64,000 bases of DNA, taken from NCBI GenBank assembly GCA_009829735.1, contig CM020619.1:20899816-20963815 (forward strand). Reading direction: 5' to 3'. The notes below the pieces were generated by a model. The model did not search any database. It saw only the letters and a list, made by a program, of their open reading frames with translations, and was not told where the DNA came from. Shown in pieces: positions 47,320-59,200 of the stretch (positions are counted from its first letter, which is position 1; each line of letters starts with the position of its first letter). This DNA is from Pyropia yezoensis. Its lineage: Eukaryota > Rhodophyta > Bangiophyceae > Bangiales > Bangiaceae. Position numbers and translations under genes: made by a program.

Positions 47320-48162
47320 CTACCAGTTGAGCAGGTAACTGCCGTCCTTTCTCCCGGCACGCAAGGGAAGAACGGGTAGAAGTACCCTGCCGTGCGAGGT
47401 TCGGGAAGACACTTGGGGAGAGCGCCTGCCCTGCTCTTGTCTCGGGTCCAAGGATTCCTTGGAGGTCTCGGTCTCCAGGTCAAAGTCCTTAAGAGCTTCC
47501 TTTGCCAAGGCCTCCGTGATGCTCTGCAAGGTTGCCACCCAAATCGCGTGTACCTGTGCCTTGTCCATTTCGGAGAGTGCTCGCCGGTCAGCCCAGTTGA
47601 CTGCCTTTGCAAACACCAGTTCTTGACGCTTGAGCTTCTCCTGGAGGTCCTCGGAAATGGTCGGGCACTGGTAGGACATGTGGTCCTCATTCTGGCACAG
47701 CCAACCAGACCGGAACCGAAAGTTCTTGACCTGCTTGGGGGCGAGCAGGGAAGGTTGCTCCTTAGAAACGAAGCCGCCCCACTTGTCTCCCGACACCACG
47801 GGTGAGGCCTCTCCAACTGCGAGTACCGGTACAGGGCTATCACCTCCCTTATACTTGTCGGGTCCGGGACGAACTCGCGACAACGGCTTGGGCATTGATA
47901 CCATGGGAGCTTGGAGGGCCTTGGCTTGCCGGTACTTGCCTTGGGTGTAGGCCATCAGCTGCTGGAAGGTATGTTCTTGGTGTTCTTGGTTGTAGTTCTT
48001 AGGGTCTACTTGAAGGTATTCAGGAAGCCCTTCGGAGAAGATCATCTTAAGCCTGTCCCCAAGGTAAAAATTGCCACAAGCCTCGCTCATCTGCCGGACA
48101 CGGCGGGCGAAGGCCTCTGGAGGCTCTTGTCGTTCTATGGTTGCCCGGTTGAACCTGCCCAC
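47320..48162 (-). pseudogene. gag: gag of element D, C-terminal part (interrupted by C)
   Basis: It continues the gag interrupted at 57542. It has a helical part of capsid type with ARRVRQMSEAC and a zinc knuckle remnant LCQNEDHMSYQC whose first Cys is replaced by Gly. It stops at 47320-47322. The frame is fused by chance to element C sequence on its right, which is not part of the original gene. Confidence 0.85.
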
Positions 48163-48632
48163 TCTGGCAGTATTGACCCCCAGGAAGGGGGGCAACACGT
48201 GCCATGCAAGGGGCGGCAGGCCACTAGCCTGATCCGTTCCTTCCCCTGCATTTGGGTCCATATTCTCTTAGTTTGGGATAGTTAGCTTAGTAGTAAATCC
48301 AACTTGGATTTGAGGGTTTTCGGCATTTATCGTCTTGAATTTTCGTGTGGCCCGGTGGGCAGGTGCTGGGGTGGGAGATTCTGAGTGGCGAGATTCTGAG
48401 TGGACCCTGGGGGGATAAGGGGAGGGACAGCGGGGCTTGGCCCTGCGTCCCCGTCCCGACCAAGAAACAGTTGGACCACACACCATCTTCTTGTTTGTCA
48501 GTGGGGGGATTGCCCCACAACAGGGATAGAGTGTGTGCGACTTGCACTTCTTCTGGTTCTCCCGACACGGGAGGCAGCCCTTGTACACCGCCCCAACTTG
48601 GGTGCCGCGTGTGCGAGAGGTTTTTTGCCACA
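48163..48632 (+). repeat. 5' LTR of element C
   Basis: 470 bp, ending TTTTTTGCCACA. The minus strand carries the LTR-spanning frame with the cysteine cluster (CRENQKKC), continuing out of the LTR to 48789 in reverse. Confidence 0.95.
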
Positions 48633-48634
48633 TT

Positions 48635-48651
48635 TGGTGGAGCAGCAGGGG
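48635..48651 (+). other. Primer-binding site of element C
   Basis: TGGTGGAGCAGCAGGGG, two bases after the 5' LTR, identical to element B. Confidence 0.78.
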
Positions 48652-48751
48652 ACAGAGGTAAACTTTACCTCCGGGTGCACCCCGGTGTAGGGGGCCCTCT
48701 GTCTCAGAGGAACGGTGGACTTGGACCGTGTCATACGGATCGCTAGCCAAC

Positions 48752-50699
48752 ATGGCTAGCTCGGACCCCCCGTCGTCCAGGGAGTACACGGGTGACGCAC
48801 GTACTTCAGTGCCTTCGAATACTGGTGAGACACAGGTGGGTGTTTCTGGGGTCGCAGAGGGACTGGAAGTCCCTCAAGCCAGCAGGACTGGGAGTACGGG
48901 CGGGCAACAGGCCACCCCGACTCAGTCGGGAGTTCACTGGGGTGACACTTCTGATGTGGGTGCGCCAAAATCCGGCCACCGTGTCGTAAGCTCAACGGGA
49001 ACGTCCCAAGGGGTGAAGACTGTCCCCGCGGGATCCACTCGGGCTGGAGCCAGCTATGGCTTGGAGCCGTCGCCAACTAGGCTTTCGGAGGACGGCGGAC
49101 CTCCGCTGGTCGGCGATGGGCTCGCGCCCATGTCCCCGGTTGAGACCCCTGAGGATCGTGGTTACCCCTCAGGTGGACTTTCGGAGGCGGACCGAGACTC
49201 AACTGGAGTCGACAATCCACTCCTCGCGGAAACTGTCCGTCGGGAGGCGACCAATGTGTTACGGCAGACTTTGCCGGACTTGGTGGTCATGATGACGAAT
49301 ACTATTCTGAATCAGATTGTGGCGAGCTTGCCAGATGGCCTTAAGGTCCAGACCGGATTGGGGCTTTCGAGCCCGCAGGCGCAGGGGGAATCTCCCCTGA
49401 CGCCTATTCCGGGTCGCCCCGAACAGGGGGCGACCCCTGTGACTCCCAACGAGGGAGCCACACCATTCTCGGTGGGGCGTACGCCCTTCACGGGGGTGTT
49501 TCCCTCGAAAGCGCCGGCGGCTACACCAAGCTCGCCGCGCCAGACTGCATGCACTGAGGGTCAACTTACCACAGTGCTACAGCGGCATTTCCCTCAACGT
49601 GAGGTGCCGCCCAAGATCCAGGTAGCCAACCCGGTCTACCAGCGGATCTTTGACTGTGAGACCTACGCCCTCCACAACAAGTCGGTGGCGTATGGTCCTG
49701 ACCAGGCCCGAGCCATGGGCCTTGCCAAGAAGAATGCACTTCACTCTTTTGGGCACAAAGCGGAGTGCGATGGAACTCCCCCCCTCCGGGTCTTTGAGTT
49801 CCTACGTCGTTTCACAAAAGCCTGTGACGACAATGCCATAAGTGAAGGCATGGCTTTTTACATGCTACAGGAGCTTACGAAGGGCGACCTGCGGACAGAA
49901 CTTATGTCCGTCATGCCCAGTTCCTCAAGTGGAGGCGCAGGTGAGGTGACGTCCTACTTGGAGCTCGACAACTGGTTGTTGAGAGCCATTGTTGATGAAG
50001 CAGCGTTGGCTTCTCAAGTCGAGGAGTTCACGCAAGCCCATCAGGAAGAGGCTGAGGACGAGTTGTCCTTTGCGGAGCGAGTCCGTAAACTCAACAATCT
50101 TTGTGGGTTTCTTCATCCACAAGCTGTGGTGAAGAGTCGATTTGTGGAGGGACTCCATTGGTCAGTCAGGATGGAGACACGGGAGCATAAAACTGCCCGG
50201 GCGACCCTGGCCGAGTTGGCCAGGTTCGCCTACAGCAGAGGTGAGGCCTACCGCGGAGTTGCGGGAGGAACAACGTCAGGAGCGCCAGGCCGAGCTGGCC
50301 AAGGAACGCGAGGTGGCGCGCCAGGCCAGAGAGTTGAGAGCGGCACGCCGAATCCGCAAGGAGAGGGTGGTAGCTGCCGTGGGAACTTCCCAGGGTATCT
50401 CTTCGTCTTCCCCAGTCGGGAAGACCCCTCCGGGAACTGACAATCGGTGTTGGAACTGCAACTCCGATGGACACTGGGCATATGATTGCCCCAAGTTGAG
50501 TAAACGCATCCAACAACTTGTTAGGAATGCGAGTAAGAAGTCGGCTACGAACGAGGTACGTTCACGCCGCGAGGGTGGACCTCGACCGGTAGTAACGGTC
50601 GCCACACCCTCGGCGGAGGAGGCGGACACGTCGTCCTCGGACTCGTCGTCTTCCCCTTCGCCCTCGGATTCCGACGCCAAGTCGGCGGGAAACGAATGA
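48752..50699 (+). pseudogene. gag: gag of element C (one-base insertion)
   Basis: The start at 48752 corresponds to MASSDPPSS in B; an in-frame upstream GTG at 48728 is not used here. It aligns with the intact gag of B, but a one-base insertion near 50252 (CGCGGAG against CGCAAG) shifts the frame, so the first frame ends at 50440. The second part, 50142-50699, carries the intact zinc knuckle CWNCNSDGHWAYDC and the acidic serine end. The TGA at 50697 overlaps the pol ATG at 50696. Confidence 0.9.
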
Positions 50700-53600
50700 C
50701 CGTTGGAGCTGGCCGTCCGAAGCTCACAACGGCAGCCTCGGCCAAGTGGGTCAAGAGGACGAACCAACCGTGCCGGATACTGCGGCGACCTAAGGGAGTC
50801 CGCCCACCTCGGGTAGGACTCCCCAAGAACGTAAACCCACGTCGGGTCATCGCAGTGCTGACGGGTGAGAACTTCCAGGTGGCTGGACGGGTGCAACTTG
50901 CCCCCGGCCGTGCTTGTTGTTCCCGTATCGTACTTGATACTGGGTGAGGAGCCTCCTTGATACGCACGTCGCTGTTACCCAAGGAGATGAAGCTCCACCG
51001 CTGGAGGTCTGAAGCCGACCATCTGATCGATATCAATGGTGGGGTACTTCCCATCGTTGGTGCCGTGACCCTACCAACTAGGTTGGGAACCCATGAGGTC
51101 GACGTGACCTATGGCGTAGTTGAGAATATATCGGTACCCCTGCTTCTGGGTACCCCTTATGTTGTAACACAAGTGCCTTTGATATGTGGCCCTGAGTACT
51201 GGGTCAAGTTGATGAATGGGGAGACTATCGCCATCCTTGGTAAGGGAAAGTCTGTGGCTCCTGTGACAGTCTCACAGTCGAAGCCTGTTTGCTCTGTGAG
51301 AGAAGGGTTTACTGCTACCCTGCGTTTAGCCCGTAAAGTCACGTTGCCTCCCAACTCGGTGGCACACGTTGACGTTGTAACTGATTATACGGGGAACGGG
51401 TTGGTGCACCCTCACCCCCGTCTTGCTCGCAAGCACCAAGTGCATGTTGCCCCTGGCACGATGGACTCCAAAGCCAGAGTTCCGTGGAGGATCCAGGTTA
51501 TGAACCTGAGCTCGTCGCCCAAGTACTTCAAGTTGGGAGCCAAGTTCGGCTATATCGACCAATATGAGGGACCGGTAGTAGCGGTCATCCTCAATGCGGG
51601 TGCGAGTATCGACCCAAAGTCCCGAAAGGAGGAGCACCAAGCCAAGTCGGCCGCCTCTCCCCGGCCCCATGTGACCACGGGGGGGTAGTCCACCCAGGTT
51701 GAGGGTTCAAGTTGAACGCCTCTTGGACCAATTTCACAAGTTGTGGGATGGTCAATTGGGACTCATGAGAGCCACCCAACACCGGATCGAGTTCAAGCCC
51801 GGTGCACCCCCTATACGCCAACAACCGTATAGGGGAGGACCCCGTTCAAGGGCCTTCGTCAAGGAGCAAGTCGCTCGTATGGAGGCCCTCGATGTGATCG
51901 AGGCCAGCAACGCCGAGTGGGCGAGTCCGGTGGTTATCGTCCCCAAAGTTGATGGGACCCCCCGGTTCTATATCGACTACCGTAAGCTCAACGAGAGCAT
52001 GGTGAAGGATAGTTATCCCCTACCTAGGATGGATGACTGTCTGGACTGTCTTGGGGAGGCAAACGTGTTCTCTACCCTGGACTGTAACGCGGGGTACTGG
52101 CAAATTCTTATTGCCCCGGAAGACAGGCATAAAACTACCTTTACCTGTCACTGTGGTACCTACCAGTGCAAGCGACTACCGTTTGGACTGTGCAACGCGC
52201 CGGCAACTTTCCAGCGCGCTATGGACATGATTCTGGCCGGAGTACGGTCGCAGATCTGTCTCGTGTACCTAGACGATATCATTGTGTTCTCCCGAAGTCC
52301 GGAGGAACACATTGGCCATCTTGGCCAAACGTTCAAGCTACTTGCTGACGCCGGTGTGTCACTGAAGGCATGTAAGTGCCACCTCTTCACTCAAGAGGTA
52401 GAATACTTGGGACATGTTGTCCGTCCGGAGCGCCTCAGTGTCAACGAGAAGAACTTGAGGGCCATCCGTAAGGCTCAAGACTCCCGGACTCAGACCAAGA
52501 TGAGGAGCTTCCTCGGGATGTGTAACGTGTACCGACGTTTCACCAAGGGCTTCGCCAAGGTAGCGAAGCCATTGAATGAGCTAGTTAGCTCGACGCTACC
52601 GAAGAACCTGCCTCCCCCAAGTCGGGTGGAGCAGGAATCCTTTGAGACTCTTCGGGGCCTTCTGCTGAAGCCCCCTATCCTGGCTATTCCCAGGTTGGGA
52701 GGCCACCACATCCTGGATGTGGACGCTAGCTACGACCAACTTGGTTGTGTGTTGCTCCAGCAGCAGCCGGACAAGGAGTACTTGCCGGTGGGATACTTCA
52801 GCAAGAGGCTGAACTCGGCCGAGAAGAACTACGGAGTCACCGAGTTGGACGGACTCGCAGTGGTGTGGGCTGTGACGTCACTTCGTCACTACCTAGAGGG
52901 TGAGATGTTCCTCATCCGCTGTGACCACCGCGCATTGCAGTTCATCTTCAAGACGGATTGTACGAACACTCGTCCCAATCGGTGGAGGGTGCGACTGGCA
53001 CCCTTCAACTTTGATATTGAATACCGACCTGGCAGGCAACATGCCCTTGCCGACGGCCTCTCTCGGGTGCCTACCGAGGGGATGGACACTAACCCAGTCG
53101 ATGAGGACATCCCCATCGTCGGGGTAGTCACGCGCTCGGGTCAGGCGTTCGACCCCGAGGCGCCAGGGAACAAGAAGTACTTGCCCCTGTCCCTGGACGA
53201 GGTGGTGAAGGCCCAGGCCGAGGATCCCTTCTGCAAGTCGCAGAGGGATATACTGGATACAGTGGCGAAGACGCGGTGCTTTCTCGGAGACGATGGCCTC
53301 CTCACGAGTAGGGAGGTAGTTCAGGGGACCGAACAACTTGTCGTCCCCGCATCCCTCAAGGACAGTATTCTTGAGAGGGAGCACAACGCTCCCTCGGGTG
53401 GACACCTGGGGTCTAGTAAACTGTACCAGACCCTGAGGACCAGGTACTACTGGCCGTCCATGGTGGTGGACATCTACAGCTGGGTGGCTGCCTGCACAAG
53501 TTGTGCGCAGAACCGTCTGATGGAACGGCGGCCTACTACGGCTATGCTACTGTTCCCGGCGAAGGAGCCCTTTGCGGCGTTGGCAATGGACATCCTTGGG

Positions 53601-54679
53601 CCACTGCCAGTGACCGAGGAGGGCAACCAGTACCTCCTGGTCATCTGTGACCGCTTCACGAAACTTACCCGAGCGATCCCACGGGCAGAGATCACGGCCA
53701 TGTCGGTCGTGTCAGCCTTCGTAGATCACTGGGTTGCCGCGTATGGCATTCCGGATAGTACACTATCGGACAATGGACCGCAATTTGCGTCTGTACTGTT
53801 TCAGGGAGTGCTGGATATGTTGGGGGTTAACGCAAACTATGCCACCCCCTACCACCCACTAACTAATGGGCAGGTGGAGCGCTTCAACGAACTTATTGTT
53901 CGGCTGCTGCGCCACTATGCGAGTGAGCACGTGAAAACGTGGGACCAATACATTTCTATTCTTACCACTGCCTACAATTCGCAGGTTCACTCACTACCGG
54001 GGAAGTACCTCTCGCTTTTGGGACCCCCCGTCGCGTGCGGTCTATTGCCGTGCGGCGGCCGCTCCCAACTTGGGAGGATGGTGGCAGTACGCCTACTCCT
54101 ACTGAGAGTAAGGCGGATTTCGCTGCTGGGCTTGAAAAACTCATCCCTAAAGTCAGGGCTGAGATGGACAAAGCACAAAAGCGCTATAAGCGTACCTTTG
54201 ACGAGAAGGTGCACAACGCCAAGCACGTCCCCGAGCAGGGTGACTGGGTGCTGGCTCACTCACATACCCCAACTGGGGGTAAGTTGGTGTTCCAGACGAA
54301 GGGGCCATACCGGTTCCTTCGTACTGATGGGCGGCGCTTCACCATCGAAAGTGACGATGGGGTCCGCACAGTAAACGGACAGGATGTGGTCAAAGTTGCA
54401 CCACCGCCTGCAGGCGACCTAGCTTGGGCGCGGGCGCTGGAAGCGTGGCGCCTGCCCTCGCTGCCTGCGGCCAAACATGGCCCGCAGGAGTACGTGTTCG
54501 ATAAGTTCATCGACCACGGCTGGGATGAGGACACAAACCGCCTCATGTTGAGGGTGCGTTGGTTCGGCTACAAAGCCAAGGATGATACGTGGGAATATGT
54601 GGAGGACCTTCCCGCTGCGAAGGTCCGGGCATATTGTGCCCGGAATGAGATAGACCCTAACAGCCCTCCCCCAACGTGA
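50696..54679 (+). pseudogene. pol: pol of element C
   Basis: Protease, reverse transcriptase, RNase H, integrase and chromodomain are all present. A TGA follows DTG in the protease (50946), as in B. A one-base insertion near 51685 separates the protease frame from the long frame 51699-54374. A one-base deletion near 53990-54000 moves the end of the integrase and the chromodomain into another frame, to 54679. The reverse transcriptase keeps the Trp of GYWQI that A and B have lost, and YLDD. The integrase DDE residues are kept (AMDILGP, LSDNGPQF, GQVERF). Confidence 0.92.
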
Positions 54680-54790
54680 GGGAGGGCCGAGCAACAGTGC
54701 CAAGAGAGTGCGTAATGTCGAAGTGGTACGCAGAGTGGCTTTTAACTACAGCCCTAACCCTCACACTCTCACAACAAAGGCAGCTGCCAA

Positions 54791-56734
54791 CTAGGCATGC
54801 ATGCTAGAATCTCCAACCCCACGGCCCTCGCCCTCACGTGGAGGCGAGCGGCGAGACCCACGTCGATAACGCTCCCCACCAGTCGGCGGGGCAGGCGGCT
54901 CCAAGTCGGAACCGTCGCGCCCCTTACGGTCGCGCAAGTGGCGACGACCGCGGCTGCTCTTCTGCTTAGTCTTGCGCGCAAGTTGGCGACGCAGACGCCG
55001 GACCGACTCCGACTCTGACGGAGTGGAGGACTCCGAGACGGAGTAAGACAACTCGCCTTCCGACACGGACGGGGAACGCCGTGAGCGTCGGCGACGACGG
55101 CGAGGAGGCGAGTATGCCCGGCTCGCACGACGTTTGCCACGCCCAAGTGGGGCTGGCTGGGGCATAATAGCTCCGATGCGAGCCAACTCGGCCGTCATAA
55201 GCTCCGCCACCGACTCGCAACTCGCGGTCGCCACCGCGGTACGAACGCGCTCCTGCAGTCGAGGAGTCTCGGAAACTTGAAGGGTTGCGGTCGACGCAGC
55301 CAACCAGGAAATGGTGCGCACCAACGTGGTGATCATCATCTCTGAGGTCAGAGGCGTGGCCGGTAACACCAACTTGGGCTAAACCGTCAGAAGAGTGGCC
55401 CCCAAGTTGGGGGACACCGGGGTGGACGTCTCAGCGGCCACGCTAATCGGGTTGTCCCCGTGCGGCTGGTAGGGGATAGGAGGGAGCGGAGGGGCACGCC
55501 GAGGTGGCGGTGCCCGAGTGTAACTGCGACCCTTACTCGGGGCCCCCGCAGTGGGTTGAGTCATGTGGTCATCATGAGAAGGCACGGCCAGCACTATGGC
55601 CTTGTCCGGGGAAAGCGCAGTGTGGCGATCCACCCCCGGGGCATACGGGTAGTCCCCGATGCCCAACCCCTCTCGTAGTACCACACGGCTGTCGTGAAGT
55701 TCACGAGCGACCCATACGAACTGGCGAAGTGCGCCATCGTCCTTGGGCCCACGAGTGGGGCGGCGCAACTTGTGCTTGATGCTCTCCCACTCGATAAACT
55801 TGTGGAGGCGGAGCATCTCCTCAAATAGAGTGAGCTGTCCTGATGAGCACCCCTCAGCAACTAGCTGAGGGGTGAGCTGTTCCAAACCTTGGATAAGCCG
55901 GCGGGAAAGATGCCAGAGCATCCCCCGGCCCTGGACACAGGACACCCAGGTCGACATGACCTCGAGGAGCCACTGGGTGGCCGACATGGCCCACACCAGG
56001 TGATCTGGGCTAGCCGTCAACATGACGGAGCCGAAGTGGTCGAGCAACCGTGGCAGCAACGCAGGGAACCCGTAGGGGACCTCAACTTGAGGCCACCACT
56101 CGGGCTTCTTCGGGTAGTACTGCTCCTTACTGGCAGCAGACTGTTGAGGAAACTCAAGTTGAGCCGAGGTCACCAAGAAGGGACCTCGCCGGAAGTCCTT
56201 CTCCATCCGCACATCAAAGTGATGAGTGTGCAGATCGGCCTCGTGAAAGTACGGGTGGCGAGTTGCCACCGCGTCCCAAGTAAAGGTCGGCGAGTCGCCG
56301 GGACCCGGGATAGTTTCCCCGCGGTCCACCATGGCCTTGGCCCGCTGTACGTCTTCGACCTCCTCATCGTCCAGGAAGGCAAACTGGTCCGTCCTGAAGC
56401 CGGCAGGGAACCCGACCCTACGGGGATACTTCTCCCGTAGGCGGTCCCACACCCGACCCATCGCTGTGCCAAGTCGGCCACAGCGAAGAACAGTCAACCC
56501 CTCCTCATAGAGAGGCCAAGCGGGGTAGAACCACCGCCCCAAGGCCTCACGCGGGACAACGTGTCCCGCCTCCGGGGGAGATCCCGCCGTCAACCCAAAG
56601 CCGGGTGACGCGGGAGTCCCATCCCCCGGAGCGATCGCGGAGCCCCCGCCGGAAGTCCCGGCGGGCGCTGCACCGTTGGAGGTGTCCTCCGTACGTTCGT
56701 CAAGGGAGTCCGTCTCCACCCCCGGGGTCGCCAT
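54791..56734 (-). pseudogene. Reverse-strand SR-domain gene of element C (single in-frame TAG)
   Basis: This copy is in one frame along its full length, 647 residues, with only one TAG (55379-55381). Copy B has a Tyr codon there. Its ATG at 56734 is in CCATGG context. A downstream Met conserved in A and B is Thr here, which supports the choice of start. The domains are as in B: Pro/Gly-rich start, conserved central region with GRWFYPAWPLYEEG near residue 60, Pro-rich linker, helical segment, and Arg/Ser-rich end from about residue 530 (RRRRRRSRRS, then RRLRRQLARK). It ends SSMHA in all three copies, 111 bp from the pol stop. Confidence 0.85.
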
Positions 56735-57059
56735 GGCTCTCCCCAAGTTTGGGGGAGACGCCCTGGCTACAGCGGCACGCGACCCGCCTCGAGTTAAGGG
56801 GGGCTCGGATCGTGGGTAGATGGGTGGCCTCTCCAGCGTGGGGCGGCCAAGGAAAAGGGGAAGGGGATGTGGTGGTGGTGGTGAAGTGAGAACCGGGGAG
56901 AGCAAGCTGCCGAGTGGGCAGGTTTGAGGAGAGGGGCGGTCAACGTCACCGCCTCCACATCCGCGTTACGTACTCAAGGGGGGACAGCAAGTCGCGCCCC
57001 CAACGCCAAGACGTGCGTTTACGCACCCCCTCACAGGGCCGACCGGGTCGGTCGGAACT

Positions 57060-57072
57060 GAGGAGAGGGGAG
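57060..57072 (+). other. Polypurine tract of element C
   Basis: GAGGAGAGGGGAG directly before the 3' LTR. Confidence 0.85.
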
Positions 57073-57541
57073 AGTGGCAGTATTGAACCCCAGGTAGGGG
57101 GGCAACACGTGCCATGCAAGGGGCGGCAGGCCACTAGCCTGATCCGTTCCTCCCCCTGCATTTGGGTCCATATTCCCTTTGTTTGGGATAGTTAGCTTAG
57201 TAGGAAATCCAACTTGGATTTGAGGGTTTTCGGCATTTATCGTCTTGAATTTTCGTGTGGCCCGGTGGGCAGGTGCTGGGGTGGGAGATTCTGAGTGGCG
57301 AGATTCTGAGTGGACCCTGGGGGGATAAGGGGAGGGACAGCGGGGCTTGGCCCTGCGTCCCCGTCCCGACCAAGAAACAGTTGGACCACACACCATCTTC
57401 TTGTTTGTCAGTGGGGGGATTGCCCCACAACAGGGATAGAGTGTGTGCGACTTGCACTTCTTCCGGTTCCCACGACACGGGAGGCAGCCCTTGTACACCG
57501 GCCCAACTTGGGTGCCGCGTGTGCGAGAGATTTTTGCCACA
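57073..57541 (+). repeat. 3' LTR of element C
   Basis: 469 bp ending TTTTTGCCACA, followed by the duplicated CCCAC and then the front half of the element D gag gene. Confidence 0.95.
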
Positions 57542-58575
57542 CCCACTGCCTTTCGCAGGGAGTCCGCGTCAGCGTAGTTGGACAGGAGCCAGTTGACCGC
57601 TTTCGGGTAGCTCCTAACGGTATGCCCGACAATGTTTCCGGCTGAGTCTGGCAGAACCTGTGCGAACCGCTGTTCCGCTTCTCCGGTCATGAAGTTAACC
57701 AGGACGTAGAGTGCCTTGCCCTCGGAGACATCGTTGTCATTGCATGCCTTGACAAACCGGCGCGGGAAGGCAAAGATAAGCGCCGGCCTCTTCCCGGAAA
57801 ACTTTGGATGTCCCCAGAAGCTCGGCTGCATACGCCGGTTCAGGAAAGCCATCTTCTGGGCCATCTTCCGGGTGTAACCTTGGTCTTGGTTCTCCGGCCG
57901 GTGGTTGCCCCAATACGTGACCTTGCTCAGGTTAGCATCCCCCACTTGGTGGGCAGGGAAGTCAAACTCGACTAGCCTGCGCCGGGTGGGAACAGGGGAT
58001 GCGGCCCAGTAGAATCCCTTCTCAGAGCTTGAGAAACTGGTCTCACTGGTGCCAGAGTGACGACGATGACGCCGCCGCCTCAGGCTGCTCCGGTTACAGG
58101 TCTTGGAGCTCCCCGCCCCATAGGACGCAAGGGGAGGAAAAGCTTGGCCGGTCCCGGGGGTCGAGGTTTCAGGGAGACCTGTAGAACGAGTCACAGCGGT
58201 GCCTCTGGCACTGGTAGTGCCCACAGGAAGAGGTGTATACACCCAAATGCCATGCGTAGGTCCAGGAGCAAACACACCAGGGGCTATCCCTGGAAGTTCA
58301 GGAGTAGAACCGACAGGAGGGAGACGTCTGCTGCGAGCGGACTCAAACGCAGTTGACCCCGGGGTGGCTCCCACAGGAGGGACAGCTTGAGGAACGGGAG
58401 CAGGAGGTACTTGGCCGCCTGTAGACTTCAGTCCGCTACCGGGTGTCACGCCCAGGTCTGCTTCGCCCGTAGGGACAATGCCGGGTTGGGCACCGTCCCC
58501 CGCGGGGACCAGAGATGCGTCAAGGGACGCAGGGTCTACCCCTTCGGGCACCGTCGTGCCAGGAAGGGTAGCCAT
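57542..58575 (-). pseudogene. gag: gag of element D, N-terminal part (interrupted by C)
   Basis: I chose the ATG at 58575, preceded by a leader, because the protein then begins with a low-complexity Pro/Gly/Thr/Val-rich region like the other gag proteins here. A longer open frame starts upstream at 58698, in the leader. A basic Arg/His tract lies near residue 170, followed by a capsid-like part (FRRFVKAC-type segment and NWLLSNYADADSLRKAV). It ends at the insertion of element C; the rest lies at 47320-48162. Confidence 0.82.
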
Positions 58576-58763
58576 GTTGGTCTCTTGACAGCCACAGTCC
58601 AGTTGCCTGCGTGTCCAAAGATCGTCAGACCACAAGAGAGGAGTTGGGGAGCCAGGAATGGGATTCCCGCGAACGGGTGCAAATAATTCCCAAACCACAG
58701 AAGAGGGCAGAAGAGGAACAACCCAACCGCTGCTCCCAAATGTCTCTTCTCAAGCACTTCAAT

Positions 58764-58781
58764 CCCCTGCTGCTCCACCCA
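58764..58781 (-). other. Primer-binding-site candidate of element D
   Basis: The minus strand reads TGGGTGGAGCAGCAGGGG. Apart from one extra G it equals the A/B/C site, although D is another lineage. This supports use of the same tRNA by both. Confidence 0.6.
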
Positions 58782-59200
58782 ACATGTGGTATAAAACTCG
58801 ATCCTCTCAGACATGTGTCAGTATCCCTCGGGGGAAAGGGACAGGTAACACAGAAAGGGGAACTGCGAGAGTGGTATGCCTGTTGCCTCACGTGCCTGTC
58901 GGCAGGGCCAACAGATACGCACGGTAGTGCACACGGGGAAGAGGAAAGCAAACGCGCAGTTGTCTTTTTCCCTGAGAGCGCGGGCCAAGGGCGCCTCGCT
59001 GTCCCTCTTAACGTGCCTCTGGAGGAGCCTCGGCACGTTGGCCAAGTAACCCCCCCCTTACCCCCGAGGGGCCCCGACCCTAGTCTAACCTCGTCAGGTC
59101 GGGGGCCACTATCACTACTAATTCTATTCTTCCTCACGAATGTCACACTCAAAGTCTCTCAAATCAAGTCCCTCACAAATATGCAAAAACCCATCAGAAG

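Larger units (their letters stand above)
44237..48162 (-). mobile_element. Element D, 3' part: gypsy element truncated in integrase
   Basis: Minus-strand gypsy element of another lineage. This piece carries the C-terminal gag, protease, reverse transcriptase, RNase H and the first part of the integrase. It is cut off at about 44237 just after the catalytic Glu of the integrase, against a GGC-rich tract. The right edge is the insertion point of element C; the missing gag front continues at 57542. Confidence 0.88.
48163..57541 (+). mobile_element. Element C: complete chromovirus nested in gag of element D
   Basis: 9,379 bp with LTRs at 48163-48632 and 57073-57541 and a 5-bp target duplication CCCAC (48158-48162 and 57542-57546). 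The two LTRs differ at about 14 positions by eye, near 3 percent, including the outermost bases (left starts TCTGGCAG, right AGTGGCAG instead of TGTGGCAG). The order is LTR, primer-binding site, gag, pol on plus, reverse-strand gene on minus, polypurine tract, LTR. The flanks are two halves of one gag gene, which proves the nesting. Confidence 0.96.
57542..59200 (-). mobile_element. Element D, 5' part: leader and gag front
   Basis: This is the upstream half of element D, displaced by the insertion of C. It carries the gag start, a primer-binding-site candidate (58764-58781) and, to its right, probable LTR sequence whose inner end would be at 58785 (TGTGGTATAAAA on the plus strand). The outer LTR end cannot be fixed because the other LTR is missing; 59200 is only approximate. 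Confidence 0.75.

Noticed and set aside
47320-48261. 313-codon frame including MDPNAGEGTDQ at its start
   Set aside because: The first 33 or so residues come from the LTR of element C; only the part left of 48162 is D gag.
57031-58698. 555-codon frame that looks like one protein
   Set aside because: It is a chance fusion of the element D gag front with the LTR frame of element C across the insertion point.
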